Below, piece by piece: positions 16,445 to 25,434 of a stretch of 64,000 nucleotides of DNA. The stretch covers positions 248,001 through 312,000 of the forward strand of contig NZ_MDEQ02000006.1 of NCBI RefSeq assembly GCF_001883705.2, given 5' to 3'. Below the pieces are notes generated by a model. It did not search any database. It was not told the origin of the DNA and saw only the letters and a list, made by a program, of their open reading frames with translations. The translations under genes were made by a program, and so were the position numbers. This DNA comes from Burkholderia catarinensis (lineage in GTDB: Bacteria; Pseudomonadota; Gammaproteobacteria; Burkholderiales; Burkholderiaceae). The first letter of the stretch is position 1; each line of letters opens with the position of its first letter.

Positions 16445-17905
16445 ATGTCCAACGCCGTTTCCCGCCAGGATGCGAACGACACGCCAATCGCCCGGCCATG
16501 GCTGCTGCTCGCCGCCTATCTCGTCGTGACGGGCGTGTCCTACTCCTTCGTCTCGCACCTGCCGCTCGGGCCCGTCACGGTCATTCCGGCGAGCGCGCTC
16601 GATCGCGCGATTCCGCTGCTGCCCGGCACCGTACCGCTTTACCTCAGCTACCTGTTCGCAATGCCCGCGCTCGTCTGGCTCGGGCGCGGCCGCGCATGGC
16701 TGCTGCCGGCATTCTTCGCCGGTGCGCTCGCGGCCGGATTTTGCCTCGTGAGTCATCTGCTGCATCCGACCGCTGTGGTATGGCCGGCTGCCGAACGAGG
16801 CTGGATCGCGTGGCTGCAGCGGATCGACTCGCCGCTCGCCGCATCGCCGAGCGGGCACGTCGCGCTGCCGGTCGCCATCGCGATCGTGTTGCTGGCGCGG
16901 CGGCAGCGGTGGGCCATGCTGTTCGTCGCGTGGAGCGCGCTGCTGATGGCGACGGTGCTGACCACCGGCCAGCATCGCGTTGCGGATGTCGCATGGGGCA
17001 GCGTGGTTGGCATCGCGGCCGGCACGGTGACGCTCACGCTGCTGCGCGCAACAGTCGATCTGCGCACGGTAGCCGTGGCGTTGCTCGAATGGGCGTGCAT
17101 CATCTTGGCGATCCGCGTGGCCGTCGCGCTCGGCGCGTGGTACCTGTATGCGCTCGCCGTGCTCGTCGTCGCGACGCGGCAGCATGCGCTGTTCATCCTG
17201 TATCACGACGCGGTCCACTATCACGTCACGCGCCGGCGCGGCCTCAACGACTTCCTGGTCAACGTGGCGATCGGCGTGCCGGGGCTCGTGCCTGTCGAGT
17301 TCTACCGGCCGCTGCATCTCGCGCATCACCGCCATCTCGGCACCGCGCAGGATCCCGAGCGCCAGTTCCTCTATCACGACCAGCCGTGGCAGTTCCGGCC
17401 GCTCGATGCGTGGCCGCTCGCGCGGCAGTTCCTCGGCGACCTGTTCGTGCTGAACATGGTGCGCAACATGGCTGCTTTCCGGCGCGCGGGCGGGCGGAAC
17501 GCGCGGCCCGGCCGGCCGTTCCAGGCGGCCGCGGCGGTGTGGGTGGCGATCGTCGTGCTGCTCGTATGGACCTGTTCCGCGCGGACGATTCTGCTGGTCG
17601 CGGCGCTGTGGTTCGTGCCGCTGCTTACGCTGTCGGTGCTGCTGCAGAAGATCCGCAGCATGGCCGAGCACAGCGGCGGCCCGCATGCGACGCCGGGCTG
17701 GGCCGACTGGACGTATTCATGGCGAACGGGCTGGATCGGCCGCGTGTTGGTGTGGCCGTATCACATCAACCTGCATCTGCAGCATCACCGGAATCCGGCG
17801 GTGCCGTGGCATGCGCTGCCCGACGCAATCGAGGACGACGAGCACCAGCTCGACGCGCCGGAACTGGCCAGACTGCTGTGGTCGGGCATCCCGCCGAAGC
17901 CGTGA
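16445..17905 (+). CDS. PAP2 phosphatase-fatty acid desaturase fusion protein
   Basis: A 486-residue polytopic membrane protein with two enzyme domains. Residues about 15-205 resemble a PAP2 lipid phosphatase: PSGH at 135-138 and a later GQHRVADVAWG with His177 and Asp181, the usual His-nucleophile region. Residues about 225-470 form a desaturase with HDAVH at 254-258, HLAHHRHLGTAQDPE at 291-305 and HLQHH near 445-449. The first PAP2 motif (K-x6-RP) is not obvious, so the phosphatase may be degenerate. The start is uncertain: ATG 16415 and ATG 16445 both lack a strong ribosome site. The fusion links removal of a lipid phosphate with chain oxidation. Confidence 0.8.
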   Translation: MSNAVSRQDANDTPIARPWLLLAAYLVVTGVSYSFVSHLPLGPVTVIPASALDRAIPLLPGTVPLYLSYLFAMPALVWLGRGRAWLLPAFFAGALAAGFCLVSHLLHPTAVVWPAAERGWIAWLQRIDSPLAASPSGHVALPVAIAIVLLARRQRWAMLFVAWSALLMATVLTTGQHRVADVAWGSVVGIAAGTVTLTLLRATVDLRTVAVALLEWACIILAIRVAVALGAWYLYALAVLVVATRQHALFILYHDAVHYHVTRRRGLNDFLVNVAIGVPGLVPVEFYRPLHLAHHRHLGTAQDPERQFLYHDQPWQFRPLDAWPLARQFLGDLFVLNMVRNMAAFRRAGGRNARPGRPFQAAAAVWVAIVVLLVWTCSARTILLVAALWFVPLLTLSVLLQKIRSMAEHSGGPHATPGWADWTYSWRTGWIGRVLVWPYHINLHLQHHRNPAVPWHALPDAIEDDEHQLDAPELARLLWSGIPPKP

Positions 17906-17907
17906 CC

Positions 17908-17945
17908 GGCGACGACGTGCGCGATACCGCACACGTCGCCCTTTC
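17908..17945 (+). terminator. Probable terminator hairpin between convergent genes
   Basis: GGCGACG at 17908-17914 pairs with CGTCGCC at 17934-17940, with further pairing inside, and is followed by CTTTCC. It sits in the 43-bp gap between the PAP2-desaturase gene and the convergent RNase T2 gene and may serve both. The T-run is short, so efficiency is uncertain. Confidence 0.45.
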
Positions 17946-17948
17946 CCC

Positions 17949-18680
17949 TTACTTCGCGATATACACGCCCGACGTCGGGCACGTGCCCTGCGTATTGCCG
18001 TCCGTCACGAGCGACGCGGCGCTCGGGAACTGCTCGGCCGCATTCGTCTTCACCGCGATCCACGCTTCGGTGAAATAGCTGACGCCATTCGTCTTCGTGC
18101 ACTTCAGCGACACCGCGCTGCGCGTATTGCTGCCGAACGCGCCTTCGAACGCGGACAGCAGCTGGTTGCGCGTCACCGTCTTGCCCGCGTTCGCCTGCAG
18201 GAACGTGTTGAACGACGTGTTGCCGAGCCGGCTGATCATGCCCGACGCCTGGTTCCAGTACGCATCGGCCGATGCCGAGTTCGAGCAGGTGCCGTGCTTG
18301 AACCACTCGTGCTTGTCGAGGCACGACGCGACGCCCGGCATGTACGTCGACAGCGTGTTGCGGGTCGCGCCGCTGATCGGGTAGGCGTCCATGCTGCACC
18401 ACTGGTGCGCGTTGTCGAGGTTGATGTCGTTCTGCGGCACGCCGCAGTAGAACGGCTGGTTGCCGTCATAGCGGTTCGGCCACAGGCCATGCAGCGACAG
18501 GCTCGTCGCCGCGTACGAGCCGGCGAGGTTCGTACATTCCGGTGTGTCGTGCGACACGCAGAAGCCGGGCTCCCACGACGCGGCGAGCAACAGGTAGTCG
18601 TAGCTGTTCTGCGCGGTGGCGTGCAGCGAAGCGGAAGCGACGGCGAATGCGGCAGCGGCGCGGGCGAGCGTCTTGAGCAT
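17949..18680 (-). CDS. Secreted ribonuclease T2 family protein
   Basis: A 243-residue exported RNase. A signal peptide (residues 1-23, cleavage after ATA near Gln24) precedes the catalytic domain. Both active-site segments are intact: SLHGLWPN with His64, and KHEWFKHGTC with His124, Glu125 and His129. Several Cys pairs (41/49, 79/95, 120/132) fit disulfides of a periplasmic or extracellular enzyme. RNase T2 cleaves single-stranded RNA through 2',3'-cyclic phosphates. I chose ATG 18680 because GAGGAAA lies 6 nt upstream and the signal peptide begins there; the longer frame to 18857 is not hydrophobic. It is followed by a probable terminator. Confidence 0.92.
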   Translation of the reverse strand: MLKTLARAAAAFAVASASLHATAQNSYDYLLLAASWEPGFCVSHDTPECTNLAGSYAATSLSLHGLWPNRYDGNQPFYCGVPQNDINLDNAHQWCSMDAYPISGATRNTLSTYMPGVASCLDKHEWFKHGTCSNSASADAYWNQASGMISRLGNTSFNTFLQANAGKTVTRNQLLSAFEGAFGSNTRSAVSLKCTKTNGVSYFTEAWIAVKTNAAEQFPSAASLVTDGNTQGTCPTSGVYIAK

Positions 18681-19171
18681 GGCGTTTCCTCGGAAAAGGC
18701 TTGCGGTCGCGGGATGCGCCGCAAGATTGTCGAATGTCTGTCCGCGATTGTTGCCGACGCAACATGGCACGAATGTGAAGGTAGACGAAAGAATTCGCGG
18801 TGCGGCGCCGAACCCGTTACAACCGGTACCGGTACCAACGGCTGCCTTCCGCCGCATGCGACGCCGGCGTACCCTGTCGCCACCTTCATCGTGCGTCCGC
18901 CTGTACGGCGGACGTGACCATCGACCGCCTCGATCGCGAAACGGGCTTCGACATCGCGCTGCGCTTCACGGCGCCGCTTTCGCAGACGCAGCAAAAACTC
19001 CGTGCGCGGCGCAGTGCAGCCCTCTCCGGTCGCCCGCACGCCGAGCAAGCCGGTACGGGTCAGGCCGGCCACGATCGCAAGCGGCTGACCGTCCGGGTCC
19101 GCCAAGGAAGCCGCACTATCGACGCAGGCTCGTCGACGATCGAACGCCACACGCCAATGGCTTGCCGTCGC
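18681..19171. other. Upstream region of the RNase T2 gene, no gene seen
   Basis: About 490 bp between the RNase T2 start and the stop of the next reverse-strand gene. Open frames here are GC-driven and lack family similarity or ribosome sites. It presumably holds the RNase promoter, but no clear operator was found. Confidence 0.4.
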
Positions 19172-19750
19172 TCACGATCCGGCGCCGAGCTGCGTGCACG
19201 CGCGCGCCACCGACTCGGGCCCTTCGAGCGCGAGTATCTGCCACACGCCGATGCTCACTCGCTGGCGCGCCGCCGTCGACGCATCGGCCAGCAGCGCCTC
19301 GACGCGCGGCACGGCGTCCGGCGCCTGCTGCTTCAGCGCCGCGTGATGCCGCGCGCGCGGTGCCGGCCCGGGTTCGTACACGTCGCAGAGGCGCACCATG
19401 CCGGCCAGGCCCGCAAGGTCGTCGTCCTTGTCGATCGGACCCGGCTCGACGGGCGCGAGCCCCTCGCGCTCCGCAGCCGGCAGCTTGTTGCGTGCGCCTT
19501 CGTCGATCGACGTGGCGGACGCCGGCGGCAGGCCGCCGATCGCCGCGACGATCCGGCTGCCCGCGGCGATCATGTCGCCCTGGCACTCGATCTTCTCGGC
19601 GGCCGCGACTTTCGAGCAGAACGACACCGAGATCCGGTACACGTCGTTGCTCATGCGCGGCACTTCGTCCGCGCTCGCCTGCGCGAGACCGGCGCACGTC
19701 AGCGCCAGCGCAGCGGGAATCAGGATGCGGAAAGCGCTCGTCTTGTTCAT
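19172..19750 (-). CDS. Secreted hypothetical protein
   Basis: A 192-residue protein that I do not recognise. It opens with a convincing signal peptide (MNKTSAFRILIPAALALTCAGLAQASA), so it is probably periplasmic. The mature part has Cys residues near 45, 56, 122 and 185 that could form disulfides, and two helical stretches, VSFCSKVAAAEKIECQGDMIAAGSRIV and an Ala-rich C-terminal region. It lies about 100 bp downstream of the HdeD-like gene on the same strand and may be cotranscribed with it. Function unknown. Confidence 0.7.
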   Translation of the reverse strand: MNKTSAFRILIPAALALTCAGLAQASADEVPRMSNDVYRISVSFCSKVAAAEKIECQGDMIAAGSRIVAAIGGLPPASATSIDEGARNKLPAAEREGLAPVEPGPIDKDDDLAGLAGMVRLCDVYEPGPAPRARHHAALKQQAPDAVPRVEALLADASTAARQRVSIGVWQILALEGPESVARACTQLGAGS

Positions 19751-19847
19751 TGTTTTGCTCGCTTGCGGGTTGTTGTGGCGGGCAGCCTCGCCGGGCCGCG
19801 CGGCGGCGGCCCATGTGACGCCGGGCCCTCGTCCGGCGCCACGCGTT

Positions 19848-21251
19848 TCACTTCATCGACGCGGCCTCCGGTCCACCAGGCGACAGCGCCGCGCTGTCCT
19901 GCTCGCGCCATGCGCGGCGCGACGCCATGATCGCCTTCACCGCCGAGCGCGCGACCTTCCACCACGCGAACGGCCGCGGATCGGCGAGCATGCTGAGCGC
20001 GCGCGCATAGTCGAGCGTGAGCCCGGGCGTCCAGGCCATCGTCACCGCGCGCTTGCGGATCTGCGCGGCGACCCACAGCTCGGGCGTGAGCAGCAGCCGC
20101 ACGAATGCGCCCCAGCCTGCATGCGCGCCCTTCAGCCGCCACACCGCGCCGTCGAGCGCGGCTTCGAGCGCGTTCGACACGGTGCTCGAACAGTTGCGGT
20201 ACGTGAGGTTGTACGTCTCGTTCTGCCGGTACGACGACCAGAATGCGTCCAGCTTTGCCGGATCGTAATTCCGGATGCGCACGCGCACGGTCGACGGACA
20301 CCACGCGTTCGACTCGGTCGCGTAGTCGGGCTGGAACAGGCCCGGCACGTCGTTTTCGCGCGTCGCGCGCAGGATGCGCGTGAATTCATCCGGAGAACGA
20401 TCGATTTCGACGCCCGGATACAGGCTGATGTAGATGCCCTCCGGCGACTCCAGCGCCGCGTGCCCGGTCGAGATCACGCCGTTGGCGTCCACCGCCGCGA
20501 TATAACGGTCGATCACCGGATAGCGCTGCGCTTCGGCCTTCGACGTGCCGGTCGGCGTCCACACGTGCACGGTAAGCGCATGCTCGCCGTCGGCCGGCGG
20601 GCCGTCCCATTCGGACTGCGAGAAATGCGGCAGGTCGCACGCATCGTCGAGGTCGGGCGCAATCGCCGGCGCGGGCGACGTCGCGAACGCCGGATTGCGC
20701 GTCAGCCGCCGCACGCGCGCGGCGATGCTCAGCATGTGCATCCCGCCGAACATCAGCAGCAGGCCGAGGCAGTACGGCACGGTGCCTACGTAGTGCGTCG
20801 GGTACGGCTGAAAGAAGAAGATCGCCAGCAGGATCTCGACGACACCCCACGCGAACGCGACGTTCCAGCGGCGGTAGCGCACCATCCACGCGGACGTGCA
20901 CTGCAGCAGCCCGTCGACGAGGAACAGCGTGCCGAAGATCATCGACAGCAGGAAGTGGCCATGGTGATGCCCCGCGAACACGAGCCCGGCGGCCACCACG
21001 ACCACGATCCCCTTCACGTAGCGCAGGACACGCTGGCCGCCGACGCCGCTGCCGGCCACCGCAAGCGTCGCGAGCCCCTCGATCAGGAACAGCCACGCAA
21101 AGATCTGGATCGGAAAGTGCAGCGCGCCGTCGAGCGCATCGACGAAGATCACGATGCCCGCGACGACCCACAGCCAGCCAAGCACGGTCAGTCCGCGCCA
21201 GCGGGTACGCAGATATTCGATGCCCAGCAGCAGCAAGACCAGTCGTACCAT
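19848..21251 (-). CDS. HdeD-like membrane protein fused to a permuted papain-like (LRAT/NlpC-type) domain
   Basis: A 467-residue protein. Residues 1-180 contain six hydrophobic segments resembling HdeD/DUF308 acid-resistance membrane proteins. Residues about 220-380 form a soluble domain with GHAAL (His264) followed 90 residues later by YRNCSSTVSNAL (Cys354). A His-before-Cys order, with a helix opening on the Cys, is typical of permuted NlpC/P60 folds such as LRAT and YiiX-like proteins, which act as acyltransferases, amidases or proteases. I chose ATG 21251; GAGGG lies upstream and the membrane part begins there. The domain call is inference from motif order. The predicted cell location is the inner membrane. 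Confidence 0.68.
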   Translation of the reverse strand: MVRLVLLLLGIEYLRTRWRGLTVLGWLWVVAGIVIFVDALDGALHFPIQIFAWLFLIEGLATLAVAGSGVGGQRVLRYVKGIVVVVAAGLVFAGHHHGHFLLSMIFGTLFLVDGLLQCTSAWMVRYRRWNVAFAWGVVEILLAIFFFQPYPTHYVGTVPYCLGLLLMFGGMHMLSIAARVRRLTRNPAFATSPAPAIAPDLDDACDLPHFSQSEWDGPPADGEHALTVHVWTPTGTSKAEAQRYPVIDRYIAAVDANGVISTGHAALESPEGIYISLYPGVEIDRSPDEFTRILRATRENDVPGLFQPDYATESNAWCPSTVRVRIRNYDPAKLDAFWSSYRQNETYNLTYRNCSSTVSNALEAALDGAVWRLKGAHAGWGAFVRLLLTPELWVAAQIRKRAVTMAWTPGLTLDYARALSMLADPRPFAWWKVARSAVKAIMASRRAWREQDSAALSPGGPEAASMK

Positions 21252-21599
21252 CGCGCCCTCGTTGTCATTTTTCGGGATACGCGCGGCCACGCGTCTCCTG
21301 TCATTTCGGCCGCGCATCATGTGACGCACCGGTCGGAAGGCGGCAATCGTTGCCGGCGCGTCATGCCTCGACATGACCGATGGCGGCCGGCTCGCGCCGC
21401 TCTCGCCGAATAATAAGATATGACGGAGCCGGTTGAAAGCCTGTTGAAAAGCCCGCTGAAAACGTCTTCGGCGCGGCGCGGGCGGGGCCGCCCCTCGCTG
21501 CCACGGCAGATTTCCCGTTCGACAACGTGCGGCGGATACGCGAGAATCCCCTTCCGAGGGCACCAGCCACCGCACCGCACAAGACGGAAACAACAACAA
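21252..21599. other. Divergent intergenic region, no gene seen
   Basis: About 350 bp between the HdeD-like gene (reverse) and the lipoprotein gene (forward). It should hold both promoters. No repeats, operators or short coding sequences could be supported. Confidence 0.4.
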
Positions 21600-22241
21600 A
21601 TGAACGTATCGATCACGCGCCGGCGCCTGCTGGCCGCCGCCATGGCCGCAAGCAGCCTCGCGCTGTCGGGCTGCTTCACGCCGAAGCTGTACAAGGACGA
21701 CGCCTACAGCGAAGGCGTGTCCGGATTCATGATTACCGAGGACGGCAAGAAGCTGGTCGTCCTGGGCACGCGCTACCATTACATCTTCGATCTGCCGGCC
21801 CAGTTGCGGCCGGTACTGCAGTCCGGCTACCGGAAATCGCTGCGCACGACGTTCATCGGCTTTCATGCGAGCGGCGGCAGCGTCACCGGCCACTACCGGA
21901 TCGTGTTGCCGAAGGACGCGTCGGACGACGATCGGCAGGCGGCCGCCGCCGACGGCTTCACCGCCGCGCAAGCCGGTCTCGTGCTCGAAGGCGACATCGG
22001 CGGCAAGCGCTATTCGACGGAAGGCTTCGCCGGGAAAGACAAGGCGGCCGCGCAGCCGTTCAACCGGCCGTATTCGATCTACATCAAGCAATCGCCGTCC
22101 GCCCTCGGCATGGGGCTGCGGATTCTCGCCACGCCGGTCACGGTTGCCGCCGACGGCGTGCTCGTGCTGGGCGGCGTCATCCTGGTTCCCATCGCGCTCG
22201 TCGTGCTCGAAGCGCAAGGGGGATTCCACCTTCATCCGTAA
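21600..22241 (+). CDS. Putative lipoprotein
   Basis: A 213-residue envelope protein. The N-terminus has a basic RRR start, a hydrophobic stretch and the lipobox LSGC with Cys25, so it should be lipidated and anchored. The mature part begins with KLYKDDAYSEGVSGFMITEDGKKLVVLGTRYHYIFD, and a hydrophobic segment near residues 160-205 could be a transmembrane helix pair. I recognise no enzyme domain. It ends 52 bp before the XRE regulator gene on the same strand and may share a transcript. Confidence 0.75.
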   Translation: MNVSITRRRLLAAAMAASSLALSGCFTPKLYKDDAYSEGVSGFMITEDGKKLVVLGTRYHYIFDLPAQLRPVLQSGYRKSLRTTFIGFHASGGSVTGHYRIVLPKDASDDDRQAAAADGFTAAQAGLVLEGDIGGKRYSTEGFAGKDKAAAQPFNRPYSIYIKQSPSALGMGLRILATPVTVAADGVLVLGGVILVPIALVVLEAQGGFHLHP

Positions 22242-22292
22242 CCGCCGCGGCACGCGCGACGGCGCGGCGGCCGCACCGACCGGAGCATCGCC

Positions 22293-22859
22293 ATGACCGC
22301 TTCACCGCTTCACACGCCACCGCTCGGCCCACAACTGAAGCGCTGGCGCCTGCTGCACCGCGTGAAGCAGAGCCATGCCGCCGAACTGTTCGGCGTCGCG
22401 CAATCGACGATCTCCCGCTGGGAAGCCGGCCTCCAGCAGATGTCGCCCGCCGAGCGCGCGACGGCCGAGCGGCTGCTCGCCGCGCGCGTCGACTCCGCGG
22501 GCGACCACGCGCTCGCGCGGCTCGTCACGGGCAGCGCGGGCCGCATGCATCTCGTGTGCGACCTCACGCACCGCCTGCTCGCCTGTTCGCCGGCGCGCGC
22601 GGCCGAATTCTCGCAACCGCTGCCGGTGCTGCTCGGCACGTCGCTGTGGCGCTATGCGACACCGGAGATCGTCCGCATGGAAGCCGCGCTCGACACGCTC
22701 GGCTGGCATGACCGCGCAGGGCCGCCGAGCGTGGAGTTCGACACCGGCGCGAATGCGTCGCGCGTCGTGCCGATCCGCGGCAGCACGTGCCGGTGGACGC
22801 GGATGACGCTGTCGGACGGTTCGGCCGTGCGGCTCGTGGAAACGCTCGCAACGTGCTAG
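22293..22859 (+). CDS. XRE-type helix-turn-helix regulator
   Basis: A 188-residue protein. Residues about 10-60 form a Cro/C1-type helix-turn-helix: LGPQLKRWRLLHRVKQSHAAELFGVAQSTISRWEAG. The C-terminal part (about 75-185) is a sensor-like domain of unknown ligand with LVCDLTHRLLACSPARAAEF, which resembles a PAS-like start. Its stop TAG is made from the TA at 22857-22858 and a G that belongs to the inserted element; the right flank also supplies G after TA, so the protein end was not changed by the insertion. Direct target unknown. Confidence 0.8.
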   Translation: MTASPLHTPPLGPQLKRWRLLHRVKQSHAAELFGVAQSTISRWEAGLQQMSPAERATAERLLAARVDSAGDHALARLVTGSAGRMHLVCDLTHRLLACSPARAAEFSQPLPVLLGTSLWRYATPEIVRMEAALDTLGWHDRAGPPSVEFDTGANASRVVPIRGSTCRWTRMTLSDGSAVRLVETLATC

Positions 22860-23037
22860 TGTCCTGTTCCACTGATTCGGGAACAAAGTCGATGTAGCTT
22901 TTCGAGGATGGAGTCGGCTGACGCGGTCCAGACGAACGGCTTGCAGTTTTCGTTGTAGTGGGAAACGAATTGATCGATACGCTTGATCAGTTGCTTGACC
23001 GAGCCGAACGAGCCTCTACGGATCGCCTTGTCGGTGA
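22859..23037 (-). repeat. Left inverted IS630 end (179 bp)
   Basis: This stretch is an exact inverted copy of 27474-27652 over 179 bp as far as I can compare. It encodes, on the reverse strand, the last residues of the IS630 transposase (RRGSF, ENCKPFVWTA, LHRLCSRISGTGH). The match stops at 23037; 13 bp later comes the stop of the Tle1 gene. Confidence 0.85.
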
Positions 23038-23050
23038 GCTGGCGCGCTCA

Positions 23051-25423
23051 TCAGCGCGGAAATGTGCCGAAGTCGACTTTCACCGGCGGCGGTAACGTCC
23101 TGAACTGCTCAGCGAGGTAGTTGCCGCGATCCGCCGCCGCCGCCCTTGCACGCTCGGCGGCAATGTGCGAGGCATTGTCTTTCAGGCCGAGCGATCGAAC
23201 GCGCCTGTCGTCGCCGACGAAAACCGTCCGTGCCCAACCGTAACCGCCGGGTGCATATTCGTGGAAATAGGGCACGCGAAACCATGCGCGGCTATCGTGA
23301 ACATAATCGTCGAGCAAGCGGATCGCGGCACGAGGCAGCTTTCGCACGGCCTCGTCAGACGTGTGCTTAAGCAGGAACGGCAGCATCTCCGGCCTCGGCG
23401 TGAGAACAAAATCCAGTATCGGCTGATACGGGGCGACGGCGCCGAGCAATTGCATCACCCGATCACGTTCCCCCATCCATGCAGTCGCCGACCCTTGCCT
23501 ACGGTGCGAAACGACATCCTTTCGTTCGACCGTCAGGTAATACGCATTGGCGTTCTGCTCCAAGGGAATTGCCTTTCCGATCGGCCCCTTCTTTACCTTC
23601 ACCGTGTCTGCCGGTGGGAGTGCCCAGTACACCTGCCAACGCCATCGCTGATCGGGATACAGGTACGCCAGCAAGAGCCGGAACTCTTCCGCGGCTTCCA
23701 GAAGGTCGGTCTTGTCGTTCGTCATCACGTCCGTTGTGCCCTCGCCAGGGCGAGGCGGTTTCCCCGCTGCGGCCGCGAGGATATCGGCATCTTTTTTCTT
23801 GATTTGCTCGTCAAGTTCGGCCGCCTTTTTCTTGAACGGATTCGCGAGGGCCGGAATCGCAGGCATGCTGAGCGCAGCAGCTTCAAAATCTGCCTTTTGC
23901 TTCTCGAGCTGGTGCTTCTCACGTTTCAAGTCGTCAAGCCGCGAAGTCGATGTGGCCTTGCTCCCGATTCGCGTTTCCAGTCCGTACGGCGTGACCTCGT
24001 TTTCAGGCGCATGACGGAAGAATTCCTGCGACGTGATGTAGGCCTGAGGATTTCCATAATCCGCGCGCAAGGTACGCCACGCGAGCGACTGGCCCATGCC
24101 AATGCGAAGTGCCGATTCGACGCTGTCGAGGGGCTTTTGATTGACGGTCGAGAGCCAGTCGTTAAAGGCGCGGGCAACGCTTGAAGATATACGGAAATCC
24201 TGCTCCACGATCTTCGGAAGTGGAGTTTTACCAGTCTTTACTGCTAACGGCACTCCGGCCTTTAGTGCCTCGATATACATGTTGTGCAAGGCGATCTGAC
24301 TCAGCTTGCTACTATCACCGTCCCGCGACTTGCCTTCTTCGTTGAACGCATAACCGCCCCCCACATCCGAATGCACTCCCGGGTAGGCCATTTCAACCCT
24401 GCGCGGTGCACCGGCCGGATAGTCTTGCTTTTCCCGAATGGAATCGAGCGGAAAGCTCATCCGCTGTTCGTGAATCGAGAAATAATGCACACACTTTTTG
24501 ACCGACGCAGGGATGTTGAGGGCACCTCCTGCTGTCCATGCCCAGTGCCCGTCAAGGTCCGCCAAATTGATCGCCGCGGTAACGGTGTCCGGCAGTCCGA
24601 CCGATGCCACCGTGTCGAAAATTCCGAGGAAATTGACCTCGAACGGAATCGCCCCGGCAATCATTCCATCCGGTGCCCAGATGCTGATGAGGCGGTTGAC
24701 AAATACACGCGCGCTCGCCGCACCGCGCGAGAACCCAAAAACGTTCACCCATACTTTCTTGATCGAACGATTGAGTTGACCGCCGGGCCCGCTATGCTTC
24801 TTCTGAAGCGCTGACAGTTCCCCGTGGAGACGCTCCAGCTTCGCCCGAGTCTTGTATCCGTAATACTTCCGTGAAGCGGTTGCGAGAGGCCCCGCCACAG
24901 GAAAAACCGTGGACATCCTTCCAACGCCCCGGGTCATCGTGTCGTTCGAGGCGATGACATCAGCGTCGATCGATGCACACAGGGCGCGGGCTTCCGTGTG
25001 ATCCAGCAGCGCGCTACCTGTCATTGCCTGATGCAGCGCGTTCAGCAAGCGGGTGTACCCCCACGCCACGCGCATGCCGAAACCAAGAGCAAATGCCTTG
25101 CCTTCCGACGAGAAGGCTGTTTCACCGATTTCAGGAAACGGAGTTCCAACGCCGGGGACGTATTCGGAGAAAATTCCTATCGACTCGTTTCGAGGGCAAG
25201 CACGAAACAATCTGGCGACGTTGCTATGCGTGGGTTTTTCCGCGCTCTCCGCGTCCCATTTCATATTGTTATTCGTACCATCGAAGAACAGATTAACCCG
25301 CAGCGTCTGCGGGCAGCCTGGCTTCTCTTCTACCAGGGTACTTTCCCCCGTCAGTCGGGCAGTTTCCCCTTCGGACAAACGTCCTTGCTCATTGAATGGT
25401 TCAGGCCAGCGGATTACGTTCAT
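23051..25423 (-). CDS. Tle1-type T6SS phospholipase effector (DUF2235)
   Basis: A 790-residue protein. The N-terminal half has DUF2235/Tle1 features: NLFFDGTNNN at about 44-53, the nucleophile elbow GFSRG at 230-234 (Ser232), GIFDTVASVG with Asp270, and GVHSDVGGGY with His351, a full Ser-Asp-His triad. Residues about 490-560 contain a Lys/Glu-rich coiled-coil-like stretch, and the rest is family-specific. Tle1 proteins are delivered by type VI secretion and cleave phospholipids of rival cells. I chose ATG 25423, with GGAG 7 nt upstream. It follows the DUF3304 gene by 11 bp. The less extreme codon bias than the flanks supports transfer. Confidence 0.85.
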   Translation of the reverse strand: MNVIRWPEPFNEQGRLSEGETARLTGESTLVEEKPGCPQTLRVNLFFDGTNNNMKWDAESAEKPTHSNVARLFRACPRNESIGIFSEYVPGVGTPFPEIGETAFSSEGKAFALGFGMRVAWGYTRLLNALHQAMTGSALLDHTEARALCASIDADVIASNDTMTRGVGRMSTVFPVAGPLATASRKYYGYKTRAKLERLHGELSALQKKHSGPGGQLNRSIKKVWVNVFGFSRGAASARVFVNRLISIWAPDGMIAGAIPFEVNFLGIFDTVASVGLPDTVTAAINLADLDGHWAWTAGGALNIPASVKKCVHYFSIHEQRMSFPLDSIREKQDYPAGAPRRVEMAYPGVHSDVGGGYAFNEEGKSRDGDSSKLSQIALHNMYIEALKAGVPLAVKTGKTPLPKIVEQDFRISSSVARAFNDWLSTVNQKPLDSVESALRIGMGQSLAWRTLRADYGNPQAYITSQEFFRHAPENEVTPYGLETRIGSKATSTSRLDDLKREKHQLEKQKADFEAAALSMPAIPALANPFKKKAAELDEQIKKKDADILAAAAGKPPRPGEGTTDVMTNDKTDLLEAAEEFRLLLAYLYPDQRWRWQVYWALPPADTVKVKKGPIGKAIPLEQNANAYYLTVERKDVVSHRRQGSATAWMGERDRVMQLLGAVAPYQPILDFVLTPRPEMLPFLLKHTSDEAVRKLPRAAIRLLDDYVHDSRAWFRVPYFHEYAPGGYGWARTVFVGDDRRVRSLGLKDNASHIAAERARAAAADRGNYLAEQFRTLPPPVKVDFGTFPR

Positions 25424-25434
25424 CACACTTCTCC

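Noticed and set aside
8007..17905. Polyyne (caryoynencin/cepacin-type) biosynthetic cluster
   Set aside because: Multiple desaturases recall those clusters, but the ACP, fatty acyl-AMP ligase of the ANL type and thioesterase expected there are absent, and GH3 and PF10118 are not part of them.
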